Source: Pratylenchus scribneri
Taxonomy: Eukaryota > Nematoda > Chromadorea > Rhabditida > Pratylenchidae
Assembly (NCBI GenBank): GCA_030063045.1
Contig: JAQSEB010000104.1
Span: forward strand, 620,001 to 684,000
DNA: 64,000 nt
Reading direction: 5' to 3'
The notes below the pieces were generated by a model. The model saw only the letters and a program-made list of their open reading frames with translations, did not search any database and was not told where the DNA came from. The position numbers were made by a program, and so were the translations under genes. Position 1 is the stretch's first letter. The number at the start of each line of letters is the position of its first letter. Below, piece after piece: positions 22,552-36,315 of the stretch.

Positions 22552-25500
22552 ATGTCCAATCCCCCATCGATTGATTGCCATTCTCCATCAAATATTTTGG
22601 TGACCGGCGGTTGTGGTTTCATTGGCTCCAATTTCATCAATTATATTTTCCACAAATTGTCGCATGCCAAAATTGTGAATGTGGACAAATTAATTTTGAA
22701 CAGTGATTGCGCAAATGTGGCAAAGGAAATTAGGGAATCGAATCGATATAAATGCGTTTTAACTGATTTACACAATCGACGGATATTGGCAACAATTTTG
22801 GAGGAGAATAAAGTCAATAAAATAATTTACTATTAAAATTTAAATGAATTTAGGGAGATAATTAATTGCTTAAAAAAGTTGTTAATCAAGAGGGTTCGAG
22901 GCATTAATTCGATTAGTTTTTTATTCTTTGGCCAATTTATTTAATTTTAATCTGATTATTCGGGGATTTATAGAGGAATATTTTGATTATTTTATTACTG
23001 AATTTTGTAATTTTATTATTTATTTTGGTTGCTAATAAATTGCTTAAGGATTTATTAATTAAGACAATGAATAAATAAACTTGATTAATTTATTTAATGT
23101 CTGGCAAATTTATTTAATTTAATCAATTTTAACCAAATATATTATTAGGGAGCTTAATGTAGCTTTGAATATTTTATTCAATAATTTATTTGATTCACAG
23201 ATTGACACAATTGTACATTTTGCGACAGATTGTACCAGCAAAAGATGTTATGAACATCCGGAAGAGGCAATCGAGAATAATGCAATTGGTTTAATTGAAT
23301 TGTTGGAATGTGTGAGGGAATATGGCAAAATTGCCAAATTCATTCATATTAGCACGGATGAGGCATAAATAAATATAATTGGGGCATTTCAATATTCTTT
23401 TTTAAAGGTTTACGGTGATTCAAATTTTGGCGACGATGTGAAGCCAATGGAGGAGAATGAACCTTTGCTTCCGGGCAATCCATATGCAGCTACGAAAGTA
23501 GCGTAAATTCTTTTTTAATTCCCCATTCCCCACTCTAAAATATTCTATTAATTCCCAAGTCCCAACCTCACTCAAATCTCTTTTTATGGTTTTTATGATG
23601 TGGATTATTAAATAAAAATATCCCAAATTTATATCCGAAAAAATGTCCAAAAGAAAACTAGATTAACCAAACAAAACAAAAATTTTACAATAGTAAATAT
23701 ATTCACCAATTTTTTCCAATCTTTCAAGGACATTGAAAAATAATTCCCCATAGGGTATTAATAGAGAATTTATGGCAATTCTTACAAAAAAATAAGTAAT
23801 TAAATTTATAGAATGATGAAAATATTTAGGCAATTGGCGAATATTTTGTCCACCTTTATGAAAATAAATTTGGCCTTCCAATTGTGACTTTGCGAATAAA
23901 CAACATTTATGGGCCAAATCAATGGGATGTGAAAGTGAATTTGGGGAATATATTGGATTAATTAAAATTTGGCTATAGTTGGTTCCTCGATTCATTGAAA
24001 TTGCCAAAAAGGGTGAAAAGTACCCGGTCCAAGGCAGTGGCCAACAATTGCGTTCCTGGCTCCATGTTGACGATGCTTCCGAGGGAATTTTATTGGCCAT
24101 AAAAATGGGAAAAATTGGAGAAATTTACAATTTGGGAACATATTTAGAGAGGAATGGTCAATTTTGGGGAAATATTTGAAATATATTCTCAATTTATAGT
24201 AAAACAAGTTGCCGAAATTGTTCACGCAGAGGTGTGCCGACAAATTGGCCGTGAAATTGGCCAAATTAAATTTGAATATATTCCCGATCGACCGTATAAT
24301 GATCAACGATATTTAATTGATTATTCAAAGGCAATGAAGGAATTTGGATGGGAACCGAAAATGAGCTTTGATGAAGGAAATTATTTTTTGAATTTATTCA
24401 ATGAAAATTAAATAATATTTATTTTTAGGAATTTCGCAAGTTGTGGCCGCACATTTGAGGGAAAGGAATGAACCGAATCAAAAATTATCAGTGATTATTT
24501 ATGGAGGAAAGGGTTGGGTTGGCCAACAAATTCAAAAGATATTTGATGAACGAAAAGTGGAATACAAATTGGCCAAATGCAAAGTTGGCATTGACAGCGA
24601 ACAAAAAGTGGGTAAACATTAAATATAGCCATTAAAATTAAAATAAAATGAATATTGGCTTCTAGCAATAACTTGGGTGGGTGGATGGCTCATTAATGAA
24701 TTTCCTTTACTTTTCCCTATAATTTTCCGTTCCTTTCTTTCTGTCAATCAAAAATAGCTGCCAGGCAAAAACAAAATAAATAAGAAAAGGGAAGAAACGA
24801 TTACCGTATAATTCATTTCCAATGAAAAAATTGGAATATTTTTGAGATTATTTAATATAATTCACTTCCATAAAATTCATTCCAATTTGCAACTTTTTCA
24901 AGGCGATCTTAATGGCAAAAATAGATAAATAATTATTTATAATTCACTAATTAAATCCAAATATTTCTAATGCAGAATTTCCTGGCTTCAAAATTTACAA
25001 AAAAAATTAATAAATTTAAATTGAAGGTGATTGATGAATTAATCCATCTCCGTGGCACCCATGTGCTTTGTTGCACTGGCCGAACCCATGGAGGTCAAGT
25101 CAAAACGATTGAATATTTGGAGGGAGGGCCGGACAAAGATTTTGAGAATATTCGCGACAATTTGTACTGCCCTTTGGCATTGGCCATAATTTGCAAAAAA
25201 TGTTAAACAAAACAAACAAATTAATTTAATATTATATTTATTTTAGTATTCCTCCATTATTCCTACATTGGCACTGGATATTTATTTGCCTATGATAATG
25301 GAGAACATCGGATTGGCGGAATTGGATTCAAAGAAAATGGTAAAAAGAGGGAAAATAAATAATAAAAATGAATTAAATTTTGAAGATTTGCCAACATTCT
25401 TTGGTAATTCATATTCGGTTGTGAAAGGATTCACGGATAGAATGTTGAATTGGTTGGGTTTGAGCGAATCAATGAATGCCCGAATTACATTGCCACTGAA

Positions 25501-25986
25501 TTATGCATTGGATGAGGAACGAAATTTATTGGCCAAAATCATTAAATATAGGTAAATATTATTAAATTCTAAAATAATTTATTTGTGCATTTTATTAGGC
25601 AAATATTCGATATTCCCGTTTCAATCACAATTTTGCCGGATTGTCTTCCGGCAATGATCAAATTGATGGAACAAAGATATTCGGGTGCAATGAATTTGGT
25701 CAATCCGGAACCAATTAGTTTGGCAAAAATCCTTCATTTATATCGAGAAGTGAAAATAAAATGGATTAAAATTAATTTTAAATTATTTTTATTTGAGCAT
25801 TTTGATCCGAGTTTGCCAGAATTTGAATCAATAACAATGGAATCGGAAAAAGGCCAACAATTAATGGCCACAAAGGGAAATTGCGCATTGGATACGGAAA
25901 AATTGGAGGAAAATTGTCCGGGAATGGTGAAAACAAGCAGCCAATCATTGGTGGAGAATTTCAAGAAAATGAAAATTATTAATTGA
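22552..25986 (+). CDS. rml-2: Two-domain rhamnose-pathway enzyme (4,6-dehydratase + epimerase/reductase-like), RHM/RML-2 type
   Basis: About 12 exons, roughly 630 residues. The N-terminal NAD-dependent SDR domain matches dTDP/UDP-glucose 4,6-dehydratase: [19 protein letters not shown] (Rossmann), [25 protein letters not shown], the catalytic YxxxK in [45 protein letters not shown]. The second domain matches the plant-type epimerase/reductase half: [58 protein letters not shown] (second YxxxK), [33 protein letters not shown]. Product is expected to act in nucleotide-rhamnose synthesis in the cytosol. The symbol follows C. elegans rml-2 (F53B1.4) from memory. The intron at 23363-23407 has a GC donor, and the junction near 24377-24428 lacks a normal GT donor. 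Confidence 0.88.
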
Positions 25987-27639
25987 TTTTTGGATGAAAT
26001 GAATTGGCATTAATTTGATATGGATAATATTTATGGAATAAATTGTTGTGGAATTGGTGAGATCATTTCTGATCAATTTTAAAGAATGGGAAATGGGAAA
26101 ACTGGATTTATATTTGCAATATTTGTTCTTAACATTGCTTTTGAGGGTTCGAAGAATTGTTGGCTGTAAATTGAGAAAAGTCAAACGTCAAATTGGATGG
26201 GAAATATGAATTGGAATAATAGGACGGAATCAAATAATTGATCAATTAAAATTGGGAATTGAAACACAAAAATCAATGACTTCAATTTTTTAATAAATCC
26301 TAAAATATTCAAATTTACAAACTTCGAAAATTTTCTATTTTTCAATTTGGCCCAATTTCATTTCCTCCCTTATTTGAAAGAAAGCCGCCTATGCTTTCAC
26401 CATCATTTGTCATTTCCCTCCATTCTCGTCCTCACCCAAATTGTCGTTGACCATTTGAATTTTATTTATTTGCAAAGGTGCGTCCATTCCTCTCGGCTTT
26501 TACCCCCTTCCCAATCTTCGCCACTCACAGTCTCAACCAGCCGCGTACCTGCTGGCACAACTCAAAATATTGAGGGAATTAGGCAAGGAATTGGCCAATT
26601 GACTGATTTCCCTTTCCATTTTTTGGCCACATTTGGACATAATTAAATGCCAACGAAATTCCTTATATAGTATTCACACAAAATAATGTTTAGATCGATT
26701 GAAATTTGAAAGAAAAGGACCTATCTCCAGCAGGGGAAATATTCAATGAATTTGGCCATCAATGTTCAAGTCTCATTATATCATTTAAGCCTGAAGATAA
26801 AGAGAAGGCCATCAAGTTACAAGGAAGAACCAATTGCAAATTTGCGTCCGGTCAGCTGCCACCCTTCTCGGTGTTCCCTATTCCCCCATTTCTCGCATTC
26901 ATCCATTCGCCCGGTTTGCTTTTCCCGCTTGTTTTGCTCCCATCTTCATTTCCTTGGCTGATGCTTTTCCGGCTTGCCCATTCGCCGCCAAATTGTCCCC
27001 TCCCCACATTATTTGCACAGTTAAGTTAGCTGCTAGCTGGCCATCATGGCCAACAACTAACCAACCTTGCTTACTCCTCATTTCACCATCCCAATCACTT
27101 TTGTATCCTCTTAAGATCTACTGGGCCAGAGGATCATTTTGCCATCAATGGATTTGCCATTTTGAAAATTAATATCCCCAATTTTATTTTTTATATTATT
27201 TGCTTTATTCTGAATAAATTTTTGCGCATTTTTCGCCCCATTTTTGGTTGTTTGCCATTAATATTATCGTTGCTCCAATTCCCATATGATCCACCATAAA
27301 TTCATTCCAATTCCAATGTGCATGCCGGCCGGTACTCTTTTTTTGCCATAATTCTTGTTTTTTGGGGAACATAAAATGTCATCGCTTCCCCTACCTCAAC
27401 CGGATTTGGTCTTTTCTGGCCGGCATTCGGGATCATCCCAAATCCAACTCAACAATAACCTGTCCTCGCCAAATGTAAAATGGACAAAAAAAGGCCAATT
27501 ATATATAGCTGTTGCCGCAATCCTCCATTATATTTTGGAATTGCGCAATAATAAATAAATAGTATAAAAACAAGAATCCTCGGGATATTGAATGGGACAT
27601 GGGTGGCATCAAATCTGTTGGAATTGCCTTATTCTTCAT

Positions 27640-27641
27640 AT

Positions 27642-27672
<31 letters not shown>

Positions 27673-27674
27673 TT
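27640..27674. repeat. TTTA microsatellite
   Basis: About eight or nine uninterrupted TTTA units. Confidence 0.9.
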
Positions 27675-27867
27675 ATTTCAATTCGATTTGATCATTCACC
27701 CCCAAACAAAATTAAAAATTATTTATTCTTTCTACTTTTGCAGAAATTAATGAAAATAAGAATTGATTTAAATATTTTGAGAGAAGGAGATTGTATTCTG
27801 GGAAAGTTATAATTTTATTTCATATTAAGCCTTCCGGGTTTTTTCCAGAAAAAAATTTTTAAAAAAA

Positions 27868-28545
27868 CTCAATTTTTCCGGAAAGTTTTTTAATTCGATT
27901 CTTTCCGGAAAGTTTTTTAATTCAATTTTTTCCGGAAAGTTTTTAGTTCAATTCTTTCCGGAAAGTTTTTTAATTCAATTCTTTCCGGAAAGTTTTTTAA
28001 TTCAATTCTTTCCGGAAAGTTTTTTAATTCAATTCTTTCCGGAAAGTTTTTTAATTCAATTCTTTCCGGAAAGTTTTTTAATTCAATTGTTTCCGGAAAG
28101 TTTTTTAATTCAATTCTTTCCGGAAAGTTTTTTAATTCAATTCTTTCCGGAAAGTTTTTTAATTCAATTCTTTCCGGAAAGTTTTTTAATTCAATTCTTT
28201 CCGGAAAGTTTTTTAATTCAATTGTTTCCGGAAAGTTTTTTAATTTAATTCTTTCCAGAAAGTTTTTTAATTTAATTCTTTCCGGAAAGTTTTTTAATTC
28301 AATTGTTTCCGGAAAGTTTTTTAATTTAATTCTTTCCGGAAAGTTTTTTAATTCAATTGTTTCCGGAAAGTTTTTTAATTTAATTCTTTCCGGAAAGTTT
28401 TTAATTCAATTCTTTCCGGAAAGTTTTTTAATTCAATTCTTTCCGGAAAGTTTTTTAATTCAATTCTTTCCGGAAAGTTTTTTAATTCAATTCTTTCCGG
28501 AAAGTTTTTTAATTCAATTCTTTCCGGAAATTTTTTTAATTCAAT
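27868..28545. repeat. 27-bp minisatellite array 3 (about 25 copies)
   Basis: Same unit and orientation as arrays 1 and 2. Unit variants are interspersed: TTGTTTCCGG in place of TTCTTTCCGG, and TTTAATT in place of TTCAATT. The variants alternate between about 28210 and 28390, which indicates local duplication of multi-unit blocks. Intergenic. Confidence 0.95.
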
Positions 28546-31500
28546 TCTTTTATTTAATTAAATAAAGATTAATAAGTTTAAGTTTTAATTAAAGACTTTT
28601 TCAAAAAAAATTTTAATTCACGATTGTTTTAATTGAAATTTTTAAAAAAGCAACTTTGTCTCCATTCCAGCCTTCATCCTTCAAAAAATTGCCTCCCAGA
28701 TTTTACATATTCCTCTGGGCAGCATCATTCAACCCCATCCATTTCCAATTTCCCTTCATTCCATTCTTTGCTGATTGCGGGAAATATTTGACCAAGGTGG
28801 TCATTCATTTGATGGGCACAATTCGTCCAATGCACCCACCTTTTGATTGCATTTGATAATCATCTTTATTTATTCCATTTCTTCATTCTGTCCATCTTTT
28901 CTTGACCCTTTATGTGACCTTAACCCCCCTGAGGATTTTTGCGGCAAAATAAATCTGTGATGGAATTCATTTTAAACAATTATTCATTCCAATAAATGGC
29001 AAATTCTCCTCCCCCTATAAGTAAATCCAACATTTCCCTTCCAATTTGACCTTCACCAAATTTTTTTGGCATTATCTACAAAATTCCACATTTCTTTGCA
29101 ATTTTTCCCGATTCCCTTCAATATTCATCCTCTTTTTTCTTTGCCGCCTCTCCCACAAATTGGTGGGGCCGATTATAACGGACCATTTAAGCGGAGGAAG
29201 GGGAACAGAGAAGATTGCCCATGACCATCATTTTTGGAAGGAGTTGATTGAGGATTTGTAGCGGAAATGAGGGAAAGGATGAAGCCATATTGGGAATTGA
29301 TGGAATGGATGCGCATATTTATTAGTTAAAATATTCAAATATGAAATTGGCAAATCCAATTTTATTGGGGCAAAACATCCCAAAAAAATAGACCCACCAA
29401 TTTTTGCGCAAAGTGGGTTCATCATTTAATTTAAACCAAATGAAGTTCATTCCCTCCAAATATCAAATTGGCTGCAAATGGCAATGCATCCTTTCCTTTT
29501 TTCCCTTTTACGTTTTACAACGTTCAATTCCCTTCCATATTGCGCCCATTCAAAACAACCCAAAAACGGGTCCTCCCTTCAAGCAATGTTTTGCTCGAAG
29601 GAGAATATTTTTGCAATTTTAGGGTCCATTTCCCCAATAAAATAGATCAAAATAAAGATGACTGAATCAATCCGAAAATATTCAGAAAATATTCAAAGGC
29701 CCGAAAATGTTCTAATTTTTAAATTTGAACCAATATTCATTCGAATTCTCAATTTTCTCCCTGCTTTTCCCTTATCAGCTGACTTTCCCCCAAATTTCCT
29801 CAATTTCCTTCTTCTGGGCCAACACATTCCGCGTCCATTCGGTCATCTTTGGCCTTCGCCCATTTCCTTTGGGCTTTTCCCCGTCAATTTCCTTCCATCC
29901 TTCTTTTTCCCTTTTCCATTCCTTCATTTTTCGCCGGTCAGCTGGCAGCATCCAGCCATTCTCGTCCTTTCCCTAATTCCATCTTCCATCCTTCCATTTT
30001 CATTCCATTTTGGCCATTCGGCCTCTCGAGAATGTGGATGGACATTTGGAATTGACGATGTGGAGCTATTTTTGGAACACAGAGTCCAAATTAAATTCGA
30101 ATAAATTTTTTGGCCAAAAAGGAAGGATTCCATTCCATCCGAATCCAAATATGGCATTCCTACATATTCAATCAATATTATTTATCCAATTATTCATTTC
30201 CAAGTTCCAAAATTTCATCTCAATAATGACAATTATTGCTCATCCAAAATCTATTGGACAGTAATTTTATGGCCAATTGACTTTTCTTCCTAATTTCCCC
30301 ATATTATTATTGTCCTTTTATTCATCACCATTTTTATAAAGGCCAAATCGTAAAATGAGTTTTGTTCGTCCATTTTTTACTCAATTTATTGGCCGAGCGC
30401 AAAACTATTTTTGGGAACATTGGCCACAAAAGCCAAAGTAGGAAGGAAAAGGACAGCCAATGATGGGGAAGGGATACATTCAATGAAGTGCCGGCCAACA
30501 CAAATTTGTTATTGCCAATTGGCCAATGACGGGGATTAATGTCCACCTTGATTTTGTGAGAAAACTGGCACCGAATGGTCGAAGATATTTTTGAATGCGA
30601 AAATTGTGCCTAACATTCGTTGTTGACCAATTCCGTAATAACAAAATTGACTAAAATAAATAAAATAATGTTGAATATTGTCATCCCAAATAAACAAAAA
30701 ATAATACGGTTTTTGCATGTATTTTGACTGCTCCTCCCCTCCCCTCTATTATCGGCCAACATTTTATTTGTTATTTGTCCCATTTTTCCCTCATTCATTT
30801 GCACAATTCCAAATCCCGTCGCCTCCCATTCTCGCATTAAAATGGCAGCCACAGGCCTTTTTCTTCCTCCAATGCCCATTCCCGACCATTCTCGTCCATT
30901 CCCGTCCATTCATGGGCAACATCGACGACCACAATTCAATCCGCCAGCCACCCTCTTCTTTCCCTCATTTTCCATCTCATCTTTCCGGCTCTCCCGCTTG
31001 CTCACAGCAAAAACATTTTTTTGAGCGGCCTCTGGCCAATGCACATCCTTTCCCTTCATTGCTGGCCAATGCCCTAAAATGGGGAATGGCCATAGCCAAC
31101 ATTCCCGCCTCCTCATTTTCGATGGCCATTTTTCCCCACGGCAAATCCAATGCTCGCACCCCTCCCTCCCCATTTCCCTCCAACAAATGGGAAAGCAATT
31201 TTATTTCAACAAAAAATAATAAAAATAAATGCGTTGGAATGTGTGCAATGCATTTGTCCATTTCCCCTCATATAATGCCAAATGGCCCAGCCAATTCCCA
31301 TGCTATTTCCATTTCTATTCTTTTGTCAATGACCATAAATGGCAACCGGCGCCCGAGGCCCCTTGGCCATCACCATGCTCCCGACGGCCTTACGTCCATT
31401 TTTTTTGCCCTTCCATGCCCTTTCCCCCTTTCTTTTCCCACTTTTTTCCTTCATTGCCTCAATATGGCTTCTTCTCACTTTTCCCTCATTTTTGTGTTTG

Positions 31501-33414
31501 GGTGGCCGGCCACTCGACCGGCTGATGGCTCGCTGCTTGCTTTGCTTGGTCCAGTCATCCTCTTGCTGCTGCCAGCCGGAGGGCCATCCATTGCGGCAAA
31601 GGCCGTCCACGGGTCCATTCATTCCATTGGACGGAGGGCGGCCGATGGCCCGCAGAGTTTTTCGCCGAGCGCCGTCCTTTTCAAATGAAGGTCCCCCCTC
31701 TCGGTTGGGGTCTTTTCCACCTCCTCCTCTATTCCATTTTTGGTCCAACACCCGCAATCCACACACCAAAGGCTGTCCCTCCAATCCAAACGGAGATAGG
31801 AGAAAGGTCCATTCCTTCCATATTTCCCCCTTTCCTCAATTTTTGTCCATTTATGGCCAATTTTTTCAATCGCCCGGAAAAAAAGTTTGCCAAATTATTT
31901 TGGGCAAATTCTCGAAATTGGCTAAAATTCATTGGTTATTCTATAAAAATATGCCCAAAAATACAATTTCCATTGGTCAATTCATGGATTTATCAATTAT
32001 TCCTTCCCATTCATTGTTAATAAATTAAATTCCAAGGAAATGGGATACTATATGCCCTCTAGGCAAATCACGTTCAAATTCATTTAGCCCCACAAAAAAA
32101 TGGATATTTTGCCGATGAATTATTGAAAAAATTGGTGGCCTCAAATTTTTTCCATCTTCTCCGTGTATTAATAAAAATTCATCTTCCTTTCCTTTTAAAT
32201 CCTAAATGGACAAAGCATATTATATTGCTTTTATTAAAAGTTTTTCCATTAAAAAATGGTTGCTTGGTCAATTAAATATCCACACTTGCTGGCCAATGCA
32301 TTACAATCGCCCAAGCGTGGCGGCCAAAATAGGTCTTCGAGATAAAGAAAGCGAAGGGAGTATATTGGACGTTGGCCGCTTGGCCCGTTCCCGGGGCAGC
32401 CGGCTAGCCAGCTTGCCTACAATGTTGGACACTTGTTCTTTTTGCCCATATAGCACACTTTCGCCTTTTGCCCCTTTTTGCCCCTTTTTTGCCATTGAAA
32501 TGGACGTCGTCCATCGAAGCACATTTGCCCCTTCTTGAAACTGGCCTCCGACTAAAAATGCTCCATTCATTCATTTCGCATTGCCCCAGGCGGTTTTCTT
32601 TCCAATCTCGAGCAAAAAAAAAAGGGAAGAAGCAGCTTTTCTGGCGAACCCTCAAAGCCATCCCCCAGGGTCGCCAATGGCCAAATTCCCAGCCATCAAG
32701 AAGGCCAACCTTTTGAAGGGGAAGGAAAGGGAATTAACGATTTTAGTACGTTTTCTGCTGCAAAGAATTTTGTGAAGGCCAAAAGATTGGAGAACATATG
32801 GTCATCCTGGATGATGAACCTTTGGTCCACCCGTTCCCCTATACCTTACTATTTAAGCTGACCAAATGACCATGACATTTTGGAATTGGACATTGAAGCC
32901 AGCTGTCACTTCAAAAAGTACTTTCTGGCCTAAACTTTAGCCCAGAAATTTTCTTCACTAAAATACATAAAAAAATTACCATCAATTTGTTGTCTTTTTA
33001 GTTTTTATTATACGTTGGCTTTAAATGTGTTCTTTTTTCGATTCAAAATTCCTCCGGAATCTTCTCCAATCCTCCTTTCTTTTCTTATAATCCTCATTTT
33101 TCGTCCATCATATTTGGCCAATATCATTCTTGATTCTTCCCATTTTTTTCCATTTTTGGACGGCTGTTTAAACATTGCCCTTTTCCCCAATTCCCTTATC
33201 GCCCACTGTCCATTCATTCATAAATTCACAAAAATAAAATGGACAAAGGAAAAATTGGCCAAATAAATTGGAATGAATATTTTGCAAAAATTGGCTCACT
33301 TTTATTAATAATTCCCCTATTTTAAATTAAATCGCGAATTATTTATATATTCATTTTCTGAAATTGATGATTAATCAAAAAAATGAATTTAATTTATTTT
33401 TGAATATTTCAGTG

Positions 33415-36315
33415 ATGGAAATGGAGGAGGACGGCGACACAGATGAAACGGTGGCATTGTTGAGGTTGCACCAAAATTACCCTCAAATGCAAGAAATGGT
33501 CACGGATTGTGATGATCCACTTGATGAATTCGATGATGGCCTTTTGTCCGATGAATTTGTGGATTTGCAGGAATTGAGCACCATAAGCGATGGTGACCTT
33601 TGTTTAAGCCGCCAATTGGCCACAACAATTGGAATGGAACAACAAAAACAAAGAAATGAGAATGGTGGCCAAATGCCCAATAATGGTTGGGGAAAAGAGG
33701 GAATTGTCCAATTCATTAATTCATTCTTTCATTCGAATTAAAGCAGATGAATCCACAAATTGCCATCAAATAATATGCGAAAAAGATGACAATGAACAAC
33801 AAATAAATGGAACAGAATATTCCGCCGATCCATTGGATCATTCTTCAACAATAATTGGCCAAAAACAAATGGAAAACAATAATTTTTTGCCAACTGAAGC
33901 CGTTGAACAATTCCTACTGGGAATGGGCGAAAATGAAAAGGAATTTGATGGACAATACGAAGGAATGTTAATTTCTGACACCAATGAAATCGCAATGGTC
34001 AAAAATGGATACATTGAAGGGTGAACATGGAATAATTTAAAATGAATAATTTTATTCCCTAGGAAAAGTCCATTATTCCCATCTTCGGCGGATTCATCCA
34101 CCACAACAATGGCCACCACAATGGCCACCGAACATCAACAACAACAATTATTGCCGGCGGCACCACCACCGCCTCCAATCGTCATTTCCCCGGCCGAAGT
34201 CGACCATATTAGTATTACCCTGGAAAAGAATCAACAATGTGCTTGCGCGGATTGTGGCAAATTATTCAATTCTGTTTGGTATTTGAAACAAGTTGGAAAA
34301 TATTCAAAAATTATTGTAATTTATTACAAATTTTAGCATGCCGTAAAGCACAGCAACGATCGACCATTCAAATGCCGTTTTTGCATGAAAGTCATTAATA
34401 ATTAATTAATTTAAATTAATTATTATTCCATTTTAGACATATAAATTCCGATCAAATTTATATCAACATAAATGCCCGGAGAGGAATCGACTTCTAATTT
34501 CCGGGGAATTCAATTTGGTTGGACATCCGTAAGCAACAAATTTTATTTTGATTTTATTTATCGTATATGCTCTTTTAATTCCCTATGGGGAATTATTTTT
34601 AACCCCTCAAAAATTTCTGAAAATTTGGGGTCTAACTCCCTAATTTATGTTAGTGGATTTTGTAGAACTTTAGGGTAGAAAATACACTGAAAAATTTTTA
34701 ATATTTAGCCGGCCAGAGCGAGAGTTATGGGACCTCAAAATCGAGGATGAGGAATTAATAGAGAGTGGGGAATTAAAAGAGGATTTACGGTAATTTTAAT
34801 TTTTGTATTTTTTCAGCTATCGGCGTCGGGCCTACAATCGTTCGGCGGACAAAAAGCATAAAAAAGAGCAACAACAACAAAAGGAACAAATTCGAATAAA
34901 TACGGACAATTTGGAGGCAGAAACAATGGGAGGTGCCATTTCCATCAACACCGCCGGCGAAGATGGCATTTTCATTGGCAATTCGGGTGCCGGCGCAATT
35001 CTATCGCCGCCCCATTCAATGGAGGAGGCAAATGCCCTTGGAATGGGATTATTGATGATGGACCCACAAAGGGCTTCAACAATGATTGGGGAAGGAGAAT
35101 TGAATTGCACACAAAATTCGGATTCAAATTTGGAACAAAATCAACAAAAATCACAACATTTTAGCCCAGAATTAATTGAGGAATATTTGCGAAGGAATAA
35201 ACATAGGGTAATGGAAAAATGATTTATTTTATGATTTGATTTAATTTTAGATTTTTAATTGCCGAAAATGCAAATTATATTTTCCTAGCCGTGAATATTT
35301 CAGCCGGCATATGGCATATCACCGGGAAATGGACGACTATAAATTCATTTGTTCAAAGTATGCCACCCAAAAATGACCAAATTAAAATCAAATTTTCCTT
35401 CCCTTTGTCAGATGCCCTGAACGATTTCAGACAGAAAAAGGCTTGGAAAGTCATCAACTCCAACATGTTGACCAATCGCCGCATTGTTGCCTAAATTGTA
35501 CGGGAATATTTCGGTAATAATAAACAAGATTAATTTCAATTCCCAATTTTGACATTAATTAGATCGGCCCTTGCATTGCGACGGCACAAAGACAATTGGC
35601 CACAATGCCATTCGCCCACTTTTGGACTGGTCAATTTGCAAGCTACCATCATTAATTTGCCCTAATATTCTTTTAAGAATTTCCCCTTTTTTCCACTTGA
35701 TCAATTTTCATTCGTTGAAAGTGATTTGGAGGAGGAAATTGGCCAAAGTGAGGAAGATGATGAACAACCAAATAATGATGGCATATCCGAAATTGGCGCC
35801 GAAGAAATGAAATCAATTCCATTAATGCCGAAAATGTTGAGCAGGAAAACGACACGGGATTCTGGATACCATGGATCGGACAGTCAAAGCCCAGGAGGGT
35901 TTGATTGAATTGAATGGGAAATTAATTAATTTGAATAAATTAATTAAGAAGCAATTCGCCGCATTCAAATGACGATGGAGGATCATCCTCATCCACAATT
36001 GACCATCAAAATGGCATTGGCATTGATTTGGTGGATAAACAACAATTTATGTTGGCACAGTCCAAAATGATGGCAAATAAAAGCAAAAATAATGCAAAGG
36101 TGAAATCATAAATAAAATAATTTTATTTATTTTCATTATTATTTAAGGTGAATAATAAAAAGAAAGGCACCGTGGGCAATGGAAAAAAGCGTGCCCCACT
36201 TTATGGGGCGGAATGCATTGTTCGAAACCAACAACAATTTAATGGAAATCGAAATGGACAATTGGGAATAACTATCATTGGAGGACCGGATCAAAACAAC
36301 AACAATCGACAATGA
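33415..36315 (+). CDS. Five-finger zinc-finger transcription factor (DIE-1-like)
   Basis: ATG at 33415 lies right after TTTCAG, an acceptor suitable for SL trans-splicing or a 5'-UTR intron. The acidic N-terminus (MEMEEDGDTDETVALL, DDPLDEFDDGLLSDEF) continues after a 63-bp intron (NN|ADEST). Finger 1: CACADCGKLFNSVWYLKQHA. Finger 2: CRFCMKTYKFRSNLYQHKC (C2HC). Then a coiled, Gln-rich linker. Finger 3: CRKCKLYFPSREYFSRHMAY. Finger 4: CSKCPERFQTEKGLESHQLQ. Finger 5: CLNCTGIFRSALALRRHKDN (C2HC-like). An acidic segment (EEEIGQSEEDDEQ) and a basic C-terminus (NNKKKGTVGNGKKRA) follow, with stop at 36315. The spacing of the first finger pair is reminiscent of C. elegans DIE-1, recalled from memory. 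Expected to be a nuclear, sequence-specific regulator. About ten short introns. Confidence 0.85.

Larger units (their letters stand above)
25987..33414. other. Long gene-free region upstream of the zinc-finger gene
   Basis: 7.4 kb with many overlapping open frames on both strands (longest 323 codons at 30717-31688), but all are Ser/Pro/Phe- or Arg/Lys-rich mirror images without family motifs or coherent exon structure. From about 28.65 kb to 32.8 kb the plus strand is GC-richer and strongly pyrimidine-biased, with words such as CCATTCC and TTCCATT recurring. It may hold distal regulatory DNA, 5'-UTR introns or a noncoding transcript for the downstream regulator. It also contains the third minisatellite array and a TTTA microsatellite. 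Confidence 0.5.

Noticed and set aside
30717..31688. 323-codon plus-strand open frame, with mirrored minus-strand frames
   Set aside because: Low-complexity composition from pyrimidine-rich DNA, no family motif, no splice coherence, and long frames on the opposite strand over the same bases.
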